Below, one piece after another: positions 32,810-41,253 of a DNA stretch of 64,000 nucleotides. The DNA is taken from the NCBI RefSeq assembly GCF_002946835.1, contig NZ_CP026652.1:3162001-3226000 (forward strand), given 5' to 3'. The position numbers and the translations under genes were made by a program. The notes under the pieces were generated by a model, which did no database searches, was not told where the DNA came from, and worked only from the letters and a program-made list of their open reading frames with translations. Origin of the DNA: Streptomyces dengpaensis (GTDB taxonomy: Bacteria; Actinomycetota; Actinomycetes; Streptomycetales; Streptomycetaceae). Within the stretch, counting starts at the first letter, position 1, and each line of letters starts with the position of its first letter.

Positions 32810-33214
32810 TCAGCCGAGTACCGCCAAGGCGTCAATCTCGACGAGAAGCCTCTTCGGCAGCCCGACGTACACCGTGGTCCGAGCAGGTGGCGCCTCAGTA
32901 AGGCCCGCGAAGTACTGGTCGTAGGTCTCGTTGAACTCGGCGAAGTGGGCGGTATCCGTGAGGTAGACGCGGATCATCATCGCGTCGTCCCAGGTGGCGC
33001 CGCCCTCTTCGAGGACCGCCTGGACGTTGGCGAGGGTCTGGAGGGTCTGCTCGCGCAGGGTCGGGCCCGCGGGCGTCGGGGGTTTGCCCTCCTCGGCCGG
33101 GAGGAAGCCGACCTGGCCGGCGACCTGGAGGATGTTCCCCTTCTTCACGCCGTGCGAGAACTTGGCGGGCGGGGTGGTGTGGGTCTTGGGGGTGAGAGCG
33201 ATCTTGTCTGTCAT
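32810..33214 (-). CDS. RidA/YjgF-family enamine/imine deaminase
   Basis: 134 residues of RidA fold: GNILQVAGQVGFLPAE, LREQTLQTLANVQAVLEEGG, ARTTVYVGLPKRLLVEIDALAVL, with the conserved Arg of APPARTT that binds the acid product. RidA hydrolyses reactive enamines released by PLP enzymes. The ATG overlaps the stop of an IclR-type remnant (ATGA), and the D-amino-acid deaminase gene is divergent, which fits removal of 2-aminoacrylate-like products. Confidence 0.92.
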   Translation of the reverse strand: MTDKIALTPKTHTTPPAKFSHGVKKGNILQVAGQVGFLPAEEGKPPTPAGPTLREQTLQTLANVQAVLEEGGATWDDAMMIRVYLTDTAHFAEFNETYDQYFAGLTEAPPARTTVYVGLPKRLLVEIDALAVLG

Positions 33215-33657
33215 GAACTGGCTTCCTTCGTGGGGGGTGTTCCGGAGAAGTCACCGCTGATGGCGTCCACGGTACGGCGCACCGGCGGGAGGACGGTGAG
33301 GAGTTCGTCGGCGGTGACGACGACGTTCGGGACGGAGCCGCAAGCCCCCGCGGAGCAGGGCAGGGAGAGACGAATCGCCGTCAGGGCGGTTCGTCGTCTG
33401 TCCCCGGTGGTGGGGGTGGCCTCCGGCAGATGCAGTGTCTCGGCGTTGGGGGAGCGCCGGTCCGCGGTGTGCCCGCACTGCTCGTTGAAGCGTACGAGGT
33501 GGGGGTGGGCGACCTCGCGGATGTCCAGTTTTTCGACGGCCTCTTGGGCGAGGGCGAAGAGGCGGGCGCCGAGGCGGTGGCGCTGGTCGGACTGGCGGTA
33601 GACGAGGCCGTGCTCGCGCAGTCGGCCTCCTGGTGACGGCGTACGTACCTCCGCGAT
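33211..33657 (-). pseudogene. Decayed IclR-family regulator
   Basis: One continuous minus-strand frame reads GIAEV, then a gap, then RLREHGLVYRQSDQRHRLGA and LFALAQEAVEKLDIREVAHPH, the familiar HTH-to-linker segment of IclR proteins. It then runs to a short tail (NVVVTADELLTVLPPVRRTV) and a stop overlapping the ridA start. About 145 codons remain instead of about 250. The first part of the HTH and most of the effector-binding domain are missing, and no start codon lies before the stop at 33687. It was probably the regulator of the adjoining D-amino-acid genes. Confidence 0.65.
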
Positions 33658-33734
33658 CCCCGATACTAAACAGCGGGATGCGAATTACGGAGCGCGTACT
33701 GCAGATTGCGCAACACGTCACTTGGGAGCCTCGC

Positions 33735-35012
33735 ATGACCACCAACAAGACCCTCGAAGCGCTCTCGCATCTCGCCGGGGAACGCGTCGACCACCGTTTC
33801 AAGGGCCTCCCCCCGGATGCCGACGGCCTGACCGTCCGCGAGCTGGCCGCCCAGCGCCGCAACCTCTTCACGGACGGCTTCACCACCCCCGTCCTCGCCC
33901 TCTCCGCCGAGCGCCTGACGCACAACCTCGAACTCATGGAGGCGTACGCCGCCCGCCACGGCCTCGCCTTCGCCCCGCACGGCAAGACCTCGATGGCCCC
34001 GCAGCTGTTCTGGAAGCAGATCGAGCACGGCGCCTGGGGCATCACGCTCGCGGTGCCGCACCAGGTGCGCGTGGCCAGGGAGTTCGGCATCGACCGGATC
34101 TTCCTCGCGAACGAGCTCGTCGACGCGGCGGCTCTGCGCTGGATCGCCGCCGAGCTGACAGCGGACGAGAACTTCCGCTTCATCTGCTACGTCGACTCCG
34201 TACGCGGGGTGGAACTGATGGACGCGGCGCTCCGGGGCACGTCCCGCCCCCTCGACGTCGTCGTCGAACTCGCCGCCGGTGAGGGCGCCCGCACCGGCGT
34301 CCGTACAGAGGCGGAGTGCGCGGCGGTCGCGGACGCGGTGGCCGCGACGGCGTCGCTCCGTCTGGTCGGCGTGGCGGGCTACGAGGGCGAGGTCCCGCAG
34401 GCGGACCCGGAGCGCGTGCACGCGTGGCTGCGCCGGCTGACCGCGCTGGCGGCGGAGTTCGACGGGGCCGGGCGCTTCAAGGGTCTCGACGAGATCGTCG
34501 TCAGCGCGGGCGGCAGTGCCTGGTTCGACGCGGTGGCCGACGTGTTCGCGGAGATCCCCGAACTGAGCTCCCCTGTCCTGAAGTTGCTGCGCTCGGGCGC
34601 CTACGTCTCGCACGACGACGGCCACTACCGCAAGCTGACGCCCTTCACCCGCGTCCCGGAGGAGGGCGCCCTGCACCCCGCCTTCCGCCTCTGGGCCCAG
34701 GTCGTCTCCCGCCCCTCCGCCGAGCAGGCCTTCGCCAACGCGGGCAAGCGGGACGCGGCGTACGACCTGGACCTGCCGTTCGCCCAGGTCGTACGCCGGG
34801 ACGGCACCGAGCGCCCGGCCACCGGCATCGAGGTCACCGCCCTCTCCGACCAGCACGCCTGGCTGCGTACGGCCCCCGAGGCGGACCTCGCGGTCGGCGA
34901 CTGGCTCGGCATGGGCCTCTCCCACCCCTGCACGTCCTTCGACAAGTGGCAGCTGATTCCGCTGGTGGAGGCGGACGGCACGGTCGTCGACTACATCCGT
35001 ACGTACTTCTGA
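33735..35012 (+). CDS. D-amino-acid deaminase / D-threonine aldolase-like PLP enzyme
   Basis: 425 residues. The N-terminal alanine-racemase-like PLP barrel has TPVLALSAERLTHNLELMEA and FAPHGKTSMAPQLF with the PLP Lys, and GVAGYEGEVPQADPERVHAW. The C-terminal D-serine dehydratase-like metal domain ends MGLSHPCTSFDKW, where His and Cys bind metal. It is usually annotated as amino acid deaminase and is expected to act on D-amino acids. ATG 33735. The next gene, a D-aminoacylase, follows 17 bp later, so one operon releases and then degrades D-amino acids. Confidence 0.87.
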   Translation: MTTNKTLEALSHLAGERVDHRFKGLPPDADGLTVRELAAQRRNLFTDGFTTPVLALSAERLTHNLELMEAYAARHGLAFAPHGKTSMAPQLFWKQIEHGAWGITLAVPHQVRVAREFGIDRIFLANELVDAAALRWIAAELTADENFRFICYVDSVRGVELMDAALRGTSRPLDVVVELAAGEGARTGVRTEAECAAVADAVAATASLRLVGVAGYEGEVPQADPERVHAWLRRLTALAAEFDGAGRFKGLDEIVVSAGGSAWFDAVADVFAEIPELSSPVLKLLRSGAYVSHDDGHYRKLTPFTRVPEEGALHPAFRLWAQVVSRPSAEQAFANAGKRDAAYDLDLPFAQVVRRDGTERPATGIEVTALSDQHAWLRTAPEADLAVGDWLGMGLSHPCTSFDKWQLIPLVEADGTVVDYIRTYF

Positions 35013-35029
35013 GCTGCCAAGGAGCACCC

Positions 35030-36655
35030 GTGGAAGACCTCGTCATCCGTGACGCGGACGTCATAGACGGCAGCGGCACCCCCTCGTACCGCGCCGACGT
35101 CGTCGTGGACGGCGGCAGGATCGTCTCGATCGTCCAGGAGGCCGCGGCGGCCGGCTGTCAACGTCCCGTCGCACGCCGGGTCCTTGACGCCGAAGGACTC
35201 GCCCTCGCCCCCGGTTTCATCGACATGCACGCGCACAGCGATCTCGCGCTGCTCCGGGACCCGGACCACAGCGCGAAGGCGGCGCAGGGGGTGACCCTGG
35301 AGGTCATCGGCCAGGACGGGCTGTCGTACGCGCCGGTGGACGACCGTACGCTCGCCGAGGTCCGCAAGGCGATCACCGGCTGGAACGGCTCCGGCGACGA
35401 CATCGACTTCACATGGCGGTCGGTCGGTGAGTACCTGGACCGCCTCGACCACGGCTTCGACGGCGAGGGCATCGCGGTCAACGCCGCCTACCTCATCCCG
35501 CAGGGGACGGTGCGCATGCTCGCCGTCGGCTGGGACGACCGCGAGGCGACACCCCAAGAGCTGGACCGTATGCGGCAGTTGGTCGCCGACGGGATGCGCG
35601 AGGGCGCCGTCGGCATGTCCTCCGGGCTGACATACACGCCCGGGATGTACGCCAAGGACGCCGAACTCACCGAACTGTGCAGGGTGGTGGCCGAGTACGG
35701 CGGCTACTACTGCCCGCACCACCGCTCGTACGGGGCGGGCGCCCTGGCGGCGTACGAGGAGATGGTGGCCCTCACCCGCGAGGCCGGCTGCCCGCTCCAT
35801 CTGGCGCACGCCACCATGAACTTCGGCGTGAACAAGGGCAGGGCCCCCGACCTGCTCGCCCTCCTGGACAAGGCGCTGGCCCAGGGCGCCGACATCACCC
35901 TCGACACCTACCCGTACACCCCCGGCAGTACGACCCTCGCGGCGATGCTGCCGAGCTGGGCGAGCGAGGGCGGCCCGGAGGCGGTCCTCGCCCGGCTGAA
36001 GGACGACGCGACGGCCGAGCGGATCCGGCATCACATGGAGGTCATCGGCTCCGACGGCTGCCACGGCGTGCCCATCGAGTGGGACACGATCGAGATCTCG
36101 GGGGTCGGCGACCCGGCGCTGGCGTCCCATGTCGGCAGGACGGTCCGGCAGTCCGCCGACGAGCGCGGCGAGGCCCCCTGGGTCACCGCCCGCCGCCTCC
36201 TCGTCGACGACGGCCTCGGCTCGACGATCCTCCAGCACGTCGGCCACGAGGAGAACGTCCAGGCGATCATGCGGCACCCCGTGCACACGGGCGGCTCCGA
36301 CGGCATCGCGCGGGGCGACAAGCCGCACCCGCGCGCGTACGGCACCTTCCCGCAGTATCTCGGCCGGTATGTACGGGAGTTGGGCGTGCTGTCTTTGGAG
36401 GAGTGCGTCGCCCATCTCACGGGCAGGCCCGCCGCCCGCCTGCGGCTGCCCGACCGCGGACTCGTCCGCGAGGGCTACCGCGCCGACGTGGTCCTCTTCG
36501 ACCCGGCCACGGTCGCGGCGGGCTCGACCTTCGAGGCGCCGCGCACGCTGCCGGCCGGCATCCCGCATGTCCTCGTCGACGGCCGGTTCGTGATCGAGGA
36601 CGGGCGCAGGACGGACGTACTGGCGGGGCGGGCGGTCCGCCGTACTCCCCGGTGA
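35030..36655 (+). CDS. N-acyl-D-amino-acid deacylase (D-aminoacylase)
   Basis: 541 residues of the amidohydrolase superfamily. The N-terminal small domain is LVIRDADVIDGSGTPSYRAD, then the metal motif GFIDMHAHSDLALL. APDLLALLDKALAQGADITL and LDTYPYTPGST follow, and GGSDGIARGDKPHPRAYGTF near the C terminus supplies the late Asp. It removes the acyl group from N-acyl-D-amino acids. GTG 35030 follows AAGGAGC. It is the second gene of the D-amino-acid operon. Confidence 0.92.
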   Translation: MEDLVIRDADVIDGSGTPSYRADVVVDGGRIVSIVQEAAAAGCQRPVARRVLDAEGLALAPGFIDMHAHSDLALLRDPDHSAKAAQGVTLEVIGQDGLSYAPVDDRTLAEVRKAITGWNGSGDDIDFTWRSVGEYLDRLDHGFDGEGIAVNAAYLIPQGTVRMLAVGWDDREATPQELDRMRQLVADGMREGAVGMSSGLTYTPGMYAKDAELTELCRVVAEYGGYYCPHHRSYGAGALAAYEEMVALTREAGCPLHLAHATMNFGVNKGRAPDLLALLDKALAQGADITLDTYPYTPGSTTLAAMLPSWASEGGPEAVLARLKDDATAERIRHHMEVIGSDGCHGVPIEWDTIEISGVGDPALASHVGRTVRQSADERGEAPWVTARRLLVDDGLGSTILQHVGHEENVQAIMRHPVHTGGSDGIARGDKPHPRAYGTFPQYLGRYVRELGVLSLEECVAHLTGRPAARLRLPDRGLVREGYRADVVLFDPATVAAGSTFEAPRTLPAGIPHVLVDGRFVIEDGRRTDVLAGRAVRRTPR

Positions 36656-36676
36656 CCGCCCGCCTCGGCACAGTCC

Positions 36677-37603
36677 TTACGGCTTGGGCAGGGTACAGCC
36701 GCTCGCGCTCAGGTCGAGCTTGTTGTCGATCCCGAAGCAGGCCGGGATCTGGTAGGTCTGCTGGGCGTAGTTGATGCCCTGGCGGACGGTGACGTTGCCG
36801 TCGGCGTCGACCTCGCACGGGTTGTTGTCGGTGCAGCGGCCGCCGTCCTCGTTGCCGGTGTTGTTGACGGCGACGACCTTGCCGGTGGCGTTGTCGATGA
36901 CCGGCGAGCCCGAGGTGCCGCCGATGGTCTGGCAGGCGGAGGTGTAGCGGACCGAGTCCTTCCAGGTCCACTGGCCTTCCTTGAGGCGGTAGACGGAGCC
37001 GTCGACGTTGCAGGCGTAGGTCCGCTTCCAGTAACCGGAGACGACCGTGATCGCGGTACCGGCGACCGGGTGCGTGTCGTTCAGCGTGAGCGCGCTGATG
37101 CCGTACGAGCTCTTGATCTGCGCGTAGGTGGTGGTGAGCTGGTACAGGGAGACGTCCGTGTCGGTCATCGTCGCGTACGCGACCTTGCCGGCGCGCAGGG
37201 TGGCGACCCGGGTGCCGGCGGAGTTGAGCAGGCCGAAGGTGCGGCTGGAGGCCTGGTCGACGACGACCTCACCGGGCGCCGGGAAACCGGACTCCAGGCA
37301 GTGGCCGTTGGACATCACCAGCGCCGGGTCGTCGTCCTCCGAGTCCGGGAAACGGATGACGGAGCCGGAGCAGTTGCTGAGCGCGACGGTGCCGGCGAAG
37401 TCGACGGCCTGGGCCGACGGTCCGGTGAGCCGGGAGATGCTCGCCGTGGCGGACGTGACCACGTCGTTGACCACGGACGTGATCGCACCCGGTTCCGCGG
37501 CCGTGCCCGAGCCCGTGGCGGTCGGCTCGGCCGCGGCCGCGGGAGTCGCGCCGACCCCGGCTATCGCCAGGGCGCAGAGCGCGACGACCAGAGGTTTTCT
37601 CAT
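36677..37603 (-). CDS. Secreted trypsin-fold serine protease
   Basis: 308 residues. A signal peptide (VVALCALAIAGVGATPAAAA) and a short propeptide precede a chymotrypsin-fold domain. The catalytic His is in VMSNGHCLE, the Asp probably in TDTDVSLYQL, and the Ser in QTIGGTSGSPVID. The GTSGSP version is common in V8/glutamyl-endopeptidase-like and other Streptomyces secreted proteases rather than GDSGGP. Several Cys suggest disulfides. ATG 37603. A 24-bp perfect palindrome lies 25 bp upstream of the start. Confidence 0.88.
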   Translation of the reverse strand: MRKPLVVALCALAIAGVGATPAAAAEPTATGSGTAAEPGAITSVVNDVVTSATASISRLTGPSAQAVDFAGTVALSNCSGSVIRFPDSEDDDPALVMSNGHCLESGFPAPGEVVVDQASSRTFGLLNSAGTRVATLRAGKVAYATMTDTDVSLYQLTTTYAQIKSSYGISALTLNDTHPVAGTAITVVSGYWKRTYACNVDGSVYRLKEGQWTWKDSVRYTSACQTIGGTSGSPVIDNATGKVVAVNNTGNEDGGRCTDNNPCEVDADGNVTVRQGINYAQQTYQIPACFGIDNKLDLSASGCTLPKP

Positions 37604-37627
37604 GTGGGGGTCCCCTCTTGCGGCGAA

Positions 37628-37651
37628 GGCGACCGGAGATCTCCGGTCGCC
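37628..37651. promoter_or_regulatory. 24-bp perfect palindrome in the protease leader
   Basis: GGCGACCGGAGA / TCTCCGGTCGCC, with no spacer, begins 25 bp upstream of the protease ATG. It could be an operator or an RNA hairpin in the leader; the sequence does not decide. Confidence 0.5.
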
Positions 37652-37783
37652 GTAGCTTTGTCATGCGCATTGTGAACAGGCGCACGCGAGGGGTACAAGG
37701 AGTTGTTTCAGGCCGGGCCCCGTTTCAGGCCGGACGTCGCCGGATCTCCACGATCACCGCATGGGATCACCGCAAGACAGGGG

Positions 37784-38542
37784 CTACCTGGGGCCCTTGG
37801 TGCCGCCTGGCCCATGTCCTGGCTTGTCCCTCACCTGGCTCGGGGAGGAGGTGGCCGGGACGGGATCGGAGGTCGTCGTCGCGCCGGCGGTGGGGGACCC
37901 GCTCGAGCGGTCCTTCGGCTTCGTCCCGGCCGAGGCGGAGCCGCTCGCCGAGGGGGACGGGGCGGCGGACGCCGAGTCGGACGACTCCCCGCTGCCCGAC
38001 GGGCCGCCGGTCCGCGCGGTGTCCGACGCCGAGGCCCCGTCCGATTCCGCGGGCGCCCCGGACTCCCCCGCCGTGGACCCCGTGCGGTCGTCCTTGTCCT
38101 GGGCCCCGGACGGCGAACCCGAGAAGGCGAACCCGGCGATCAGCGCGGCCGCCGAGACGGCACCCGCCGCTCCCGCGGCCACCACCACGCGGCGCGAGCG
38201 CCAGGGACTGGGCTTGCGCCGGGAACGCCCACCGGAGCCGTGCCGGCGCGCGTCCGCGCCGGCCCAGCCGGCACCCCGGCCCTCGCCGGGCTCACCGCCC
38301 GCACCGCCCGCACCGCTCTCACCACCCGCACCACCCGCACCGCCCGCACCGCTCGCGTCGGCGGCGACCGGAGGCAGTTCACGCGTCTCGTCGTACGCGT
38401 TCTCCCAGCCGTGGGCAGCCGCCGGATCGGCGTACTCGTCGTACGCCGGAGCCGGGGCAGCCTGCGGGTGGTACACGTTCGGCGGCTCCTGGGGCTCGTA
38501 AGCACCGTGCGCCCCGTTGCCGTCATGAGGTGGCATGGACAT
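37784..38542 (-). CDS. Single-pass membrane protein with disordered flanks, unknown function
   Basis: 252 residues. A Pro/Ala/Tyr-rich and then Gly-rich N-terminal half (GAGGAGGAGGESGAGGAGG) leads to a basic stretch (RSRRKPSPWRSRR), one membrane helix (VVVAAGAAGAVSAAALIAGF), and a Ser/Ala/Gly-rich, acidic external tail. No catalytic motif is visible. The basic-helix order suggests an intracellular N terminus. An ATG two codons later (38536) is possible. No domain assignment is offered. Confidence 0.7.
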   Translation of the reverse strand: MSMPPHDGNGAHGAYEPQEPPNVYHPQAAPAPAYDEYADPAAAHGWENAYDETRELPPVAADASGAGGAGGAGGESGAGGAGGEPGEGRGAGWAGADARRHGSGGRSRRKPSPWRSRRVVVAAGAAGAVSAAALIAGFAFSGSPSGAQDKDDRTGSTAGESGAPAESDGASASDTARTGGPSGSGESSDSASAAPSPSASGSASAGTKPKDRSSGSPTAGATTTSDPVPATSSPSQVRDKPGHGPGGTKGPR

Positions 38543-38617
38543 AGCGGCGGATTATAGAGACGGGAGGGGCCGGCGACACAGCGCGCGGCGATATCCACCC
38601 AAAACGCCGCGTCTCAT

Positions 38618-38634
38618 GTGGTGGAAAGCACCAC
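38618..38634. promoter_or_regulatory. Inverted repeat upstream of the aminotransferase
   Basis: GTGGTG-GAAAG-CACCAC is a perfect 6-bp inverted repeat 34 bp before the aminotransferase ATG. It may be an operator. Confidence 0.35.
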
Positions 38635-38668
38635 CCGTGCGGCGTTACCGCGCCGTAAGCTCCCTGAC

Positions 38669-39880
38669 ATGCAGGTGATCCAGTCGACGAAGCTCGCCAA
38701 CGTCTGTTACGAGATCCGGGGCCCGGTGCTCGAGGAGGCGATGCGGCTGGAAGCCGCTGGGCACCGCATCCTCAAGCTGAACACCGGCAATCCGGCCGCC
38801 TTCGGCTTCGACTGCCCGCCCGAGATCCTGGAGGACATCCTCCGGAACGTGTCGTCGGCGCACGGTTACGGCGACGCGAAGGGCCTGCTGGCCGCACGCC
38901 GCGCCGTCGTCATGCACAACCAGACCCTCGGCATCGAGACGGACGTCGAGCACGTCTTCATCGGCAACGGCGTCTCCGAGCTGATCGTGATGGCCATGCA
39001 GGGCCTGCTGGACGACGGCGACGAGGTGCTGGTCCCCGCCCCGGACTACCCCCTGTGGACAGCCGCGGTGTCCCTGTCCGGCGGTACGGCCGTGCACTAC
39101 CACTGCGACGAGCAGTCCGACTGGATGCCCGATCTCGCGGACGTGGAGCGGAAGGTCACCGACCGCACCAAGGCCATCGTGATCATCAACCCGAACAACC
39201 CGACGGGTGCGGTATACGACGAGGCGATGATCCGCGGGCTCACGGACATCGCCCGCCGGCACAACCTCCTCGTCTGCTCGGACGAGATCTACGACAAGAT
39301 CCTGTACGACGGCGCCACGCACACGGCGACCGCCGCGGTGGCCCCCGACCTGCTCACCCTCACCTTCAACGGCATGTCGAAGGCGTACCGGGTGGCCGGT
39401 TACCGGGTCGGCTGGATGTCGATCTCGGGCCCGCGCGCGCACGCGGACTCGTACATCGAGGGCCTGACGATCCTCGCGAACATGCGCCTGTGCGCGAACA
39501 TGCCGGGGCAGCACGGCGTGGTGGCGGCGCTCAGCGGCCGGCAGACGATCAACGACCTCGTCCTGCCCGGCGGACGGCTGAAGGAGCAGCGGGATGTGGC
39601 GTACGAGCTGCTGACGCAGATCCCGGGCGTGAGCTGTGTGAAGCCGAAGGGGGCGCTGTATCTCTTCCCGCGCCTCGACCCCAATGTGTTCAAGATCAAG
39701 GACGACCGGCAGATGGTGCTGGATCTTCTGCGCCGCGAGAAGATCATGGTCGTCCAGGGGACGGGCTTCAACTGGCCCCATTCCGACCACTTCCGGGTGG
39801 TCACGCTGCCGACGGTCGGGGACCTGACCGACGCGGTGACCCGGATCGGGAACTTCCTGGACGGCTACAGCCAGCCGTGA
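38669..39880 (+). CDS. PLP-dependent aminotransferase, AlaA-like
   Basis: 403 residues, fold-type I class I/II aminotransferase. Signs are ILKLNTGNPAAFGFDCPPEI, VFIGNGVSELIVMAMQGLL, IINPNNPTGAVYDEAMI, CSDEIYDKILYDG and the PLP-Lys motif TFNGMSKAYRVAGYRVGW. It resembles E. coli AlaA/YfbQ, a glutamate-pyruvate aminotransferase. ATG 38669 preserves the family N terminus (MQVIQSTKLANVCYEIRGPV). Confidence 0.93.
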   Translation: MQVIQSTKLANVCYEIRGPVLEEAMRLEAAGHRILKLNTGNPAAFGFDCPPEILEDILRNVSSAHGYGDAKGLLAARRAVVMHNQTLGIETDVEHVFIGNGVSELIVMAMQGLLDDGDEVLVPAPDYPLWTAAVSLSGGTAVHYHCDEQSDWMPDLADVERKVTDRTKAIVIINPNNPTGAVYDEAMIRGLTDIARRHNLLVCSDEIYDKILYDGATHTATAAVAPDLLTLTFNGMSKAYRVAGYRVGWMSISGPRAHADSYIEGLTILANMRLCANMPGQHGVVAALSGRQTINDLVLPGGRLKEQRDVAYELLTQIPGVSCVKPKGALYLFPRLDPNVFKIKDDRQMVLDLLRREKIMVVQGTGFNWPHSDHFRVVTLPTVGDLTDAVTRIGNFLDGYSQP

Positions 39881-39930
39881 CGCTCACGCTGCGTGCGCGG
39901 GCGCGGCGAGTTCCGCGACCGGGCTCAACT

Positions 39931-39945
39931 TTAGACGAAATCTAA
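39931..39945 (+). promoter_or_regulatory. Fur/PerR-type box candidate
   Basis: TTAGACGAAATCTAA is a near-perfect inverted repeat. It matches 12 of the 14 fixed positions of the TTAGAATNATTCTAA-like box bound by Streptomyces Fur-family peroxide regulators, as I recall that consensus. A -10-like TAGGAT follows at 39948-39953, so the box would overlap the promoter of the gene at 39985. Confidence 0.5.
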
Positions 39946-39984
39946 GCTAGGATGGTTTCCTGTCAGAGCACAGGAGGCCGTCCC

Positions 39985-40398
39985 ATGTACGAACCGATCC
40001 GCACCAAGTCGGTCCACACGATGGCCGGCACCGCCCCCTCGGACTTCCCCCACCGGTCGCGCGAAGAGGAGCTGGACATCCAGCTGGCCGGTCACCTCGC
40101 CGCGCTGCTCGCGGTCACGGACGAGATCCGCGCGCTCGCGCCGTCCGCCGACCTGGACACCGCCGCCGAGCGTCTCGCCGCGCAGGTGGCCCGGCTGCGG
40201 GGCGGGGTGCCGCCGGTGCGGGCGGCGGCCACGGACGAGCCGCACATCGCGGCCCTCCACCAGCGCGCGCACGCCCTCGCCGGACGCGCCCTCGTCGTCG
40301 CGGCATCCCGCGCCGACACCGCCGCCGCGATCCTGGCAGCCGAGCGCATGGACGCCCACGTATCCGCCGCCGAACCCCGCGAACTCGCGTCCCACTGA
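39985..40398 (+). CDS. Conserved small hypothetical protein
   Basis: 137 residues, mostly helical: MYEPIRTKSVHTMAGTAP, HRSREEELDIQLAGHLAALL, ADLDTAAERLAAQVARLRGG and a C-terminal helix (LVVAASRADTAAAILAAERM). No signal peptide, membrane helix or catalytic motif is seen. I recall similar proteins in other streptomycetes but no function. ATG 39985 follows AGGAGG. The promoter carries a Fur-like box, suggesting oxidative or metal control. Confidence 0.78.
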   Translation: MYEPIRTKSVHTMAGTAPSDFPHRSREEELDIQLAGHLAALLAVTDEIRALAPSADLDTAAERLAAQVARLRGGVPPVRAAATDEPHIAALHQRAHALAGRALVVAASRADTAAAILAAERMDAHVSAAEPRELASH

Positions 40399-40625
40399 GC
40401 CCCACGGCGCCCCGCGAACGGCCCCGGTCCGCGCGCATCCGCAGCGACGTGCGGACCAGGCACCACTTTTTTGTGCACACGACGCGTACATTCGGGTGGA
40501 CCGCGCGCCCTTAGTGCCCGCCAAACGGCGGCTGCATCACCACTGCCTCGTAACGTCGGTGGAAATGACGGTGGTTCGGACTCCGGCACGCCATCGTCCC
40601 TCACTATTCCACGAGATGTGACACA
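40399..40625. other. Intergenic region with promoter module shared with 42585-42720
   Basis: 227 bp. The segment 40516-40625 resembles 42610-42720 closely: an ACGGCGGC block, then CCTCGTAACGTCGGTG exactly 24 bp on (40546-40561), and later CTATTCCA-GAGATGTGACA before the start codon. Confidence 0.6.
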
Positions 40626-41201
40626 GTGAAACGTAGGCAATTGTTGGTGGGGCTCTTCGGTGTGGCTGTGGTTGCCACCGGAGTCACGTCGTGGGCGATT
40701 CATTCCTACTCGGCAGTGCCCCCGGATTCCAAGGCCCCGTCACCAGCGAAACAGAACCTGCAGGATGCCAATACGCTTTTGCAGGCCGGCATTCTGCAGC
40801 AGGAGCACCACGACTTCGAAGGGGCCGACCGTACCTACCGGCGAGTCCTGGAGCTGGACCCGCAGAACAAGTTCGCCTGGTACAACCTGGGAGTCATCGC
40901 GCATGAGGATGACAGGGTGGCCGATGCCCGTGCGGCCTACGACAAGGCCCTGAAGATCGATCCGGCGTTCCCGTCGGCTCTCTTCAACGAGGCGCTTCTG
41001 CTGGAGTCGAGCGATCCCGACCGGGCCGGCGGGCTCCTGAAGCGTGTCATTGCCGGCAATCCCAAGGCGGCCACGGCGCATCTGCGCCTCGGACGGATCT
41101 GGGCGCAGAAGAACCGTGACGACAAAGCCGCGGACGAGTTCCGTCGTGCGGTCGCGGCCGATCCCTCACTGCGTTCCCAAGTGCCGGAGGAATTCCGGTG
41201 A
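40626..41201 (+). CDS. Membrane-anchored TPR protein A
   Basis: 191 residues. An N-terminal hydrophobic helix (LLVGLFGVAVVATGVTSWAI) could be an uncleaved anchor or signal. At least three TPR units follow (YRRVLELDPQNKFAWYNLGV, ARAAYDKALKIDPAFPSALF, HLRLGRIWAQKNRDDKAADE). TPRs scaffold protein contacts, and no enzyme activity is expected. It is a paralogue of the protein at 42721-43308, and both end in QVPEEFR. GTG start at 40626. It lies 52 bp upstream of a glycosyltransferase fusion gene, probably in the same transcript. Confidence 0.85.
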   Translation: MKRRQLLVGLFGVAVVATGVTSWAIHSYSAVPPDSKAPSPAKQNLQDANTLLQAGILQQEHHDFEGADRTYRRVLELDPQNKFAWYNLGVIAHEDDRVADARAAYDKALKIDPAFPSALFNEALLLESSDPDRAGGLLKRVIAGNPKAATAHLRLGRIWAQKNRDDKAADEFRRAVAADPSLRSQVPEEFR

Positions 41202-41253
41202 TTCCTGACTCCTCAGTACCCTCACCGACATCGAGCCAAGCAGGGAGCAACAG

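Noticed and set aside
34316..35029. Extension of the D-aminoacylase frame far upstream to 779 codons
   Set aside because: The upstream part overlaps the deaminase gene in another frame and is Arg/Gly-rich noise; GTG 35030 has a good ribosome binding site.
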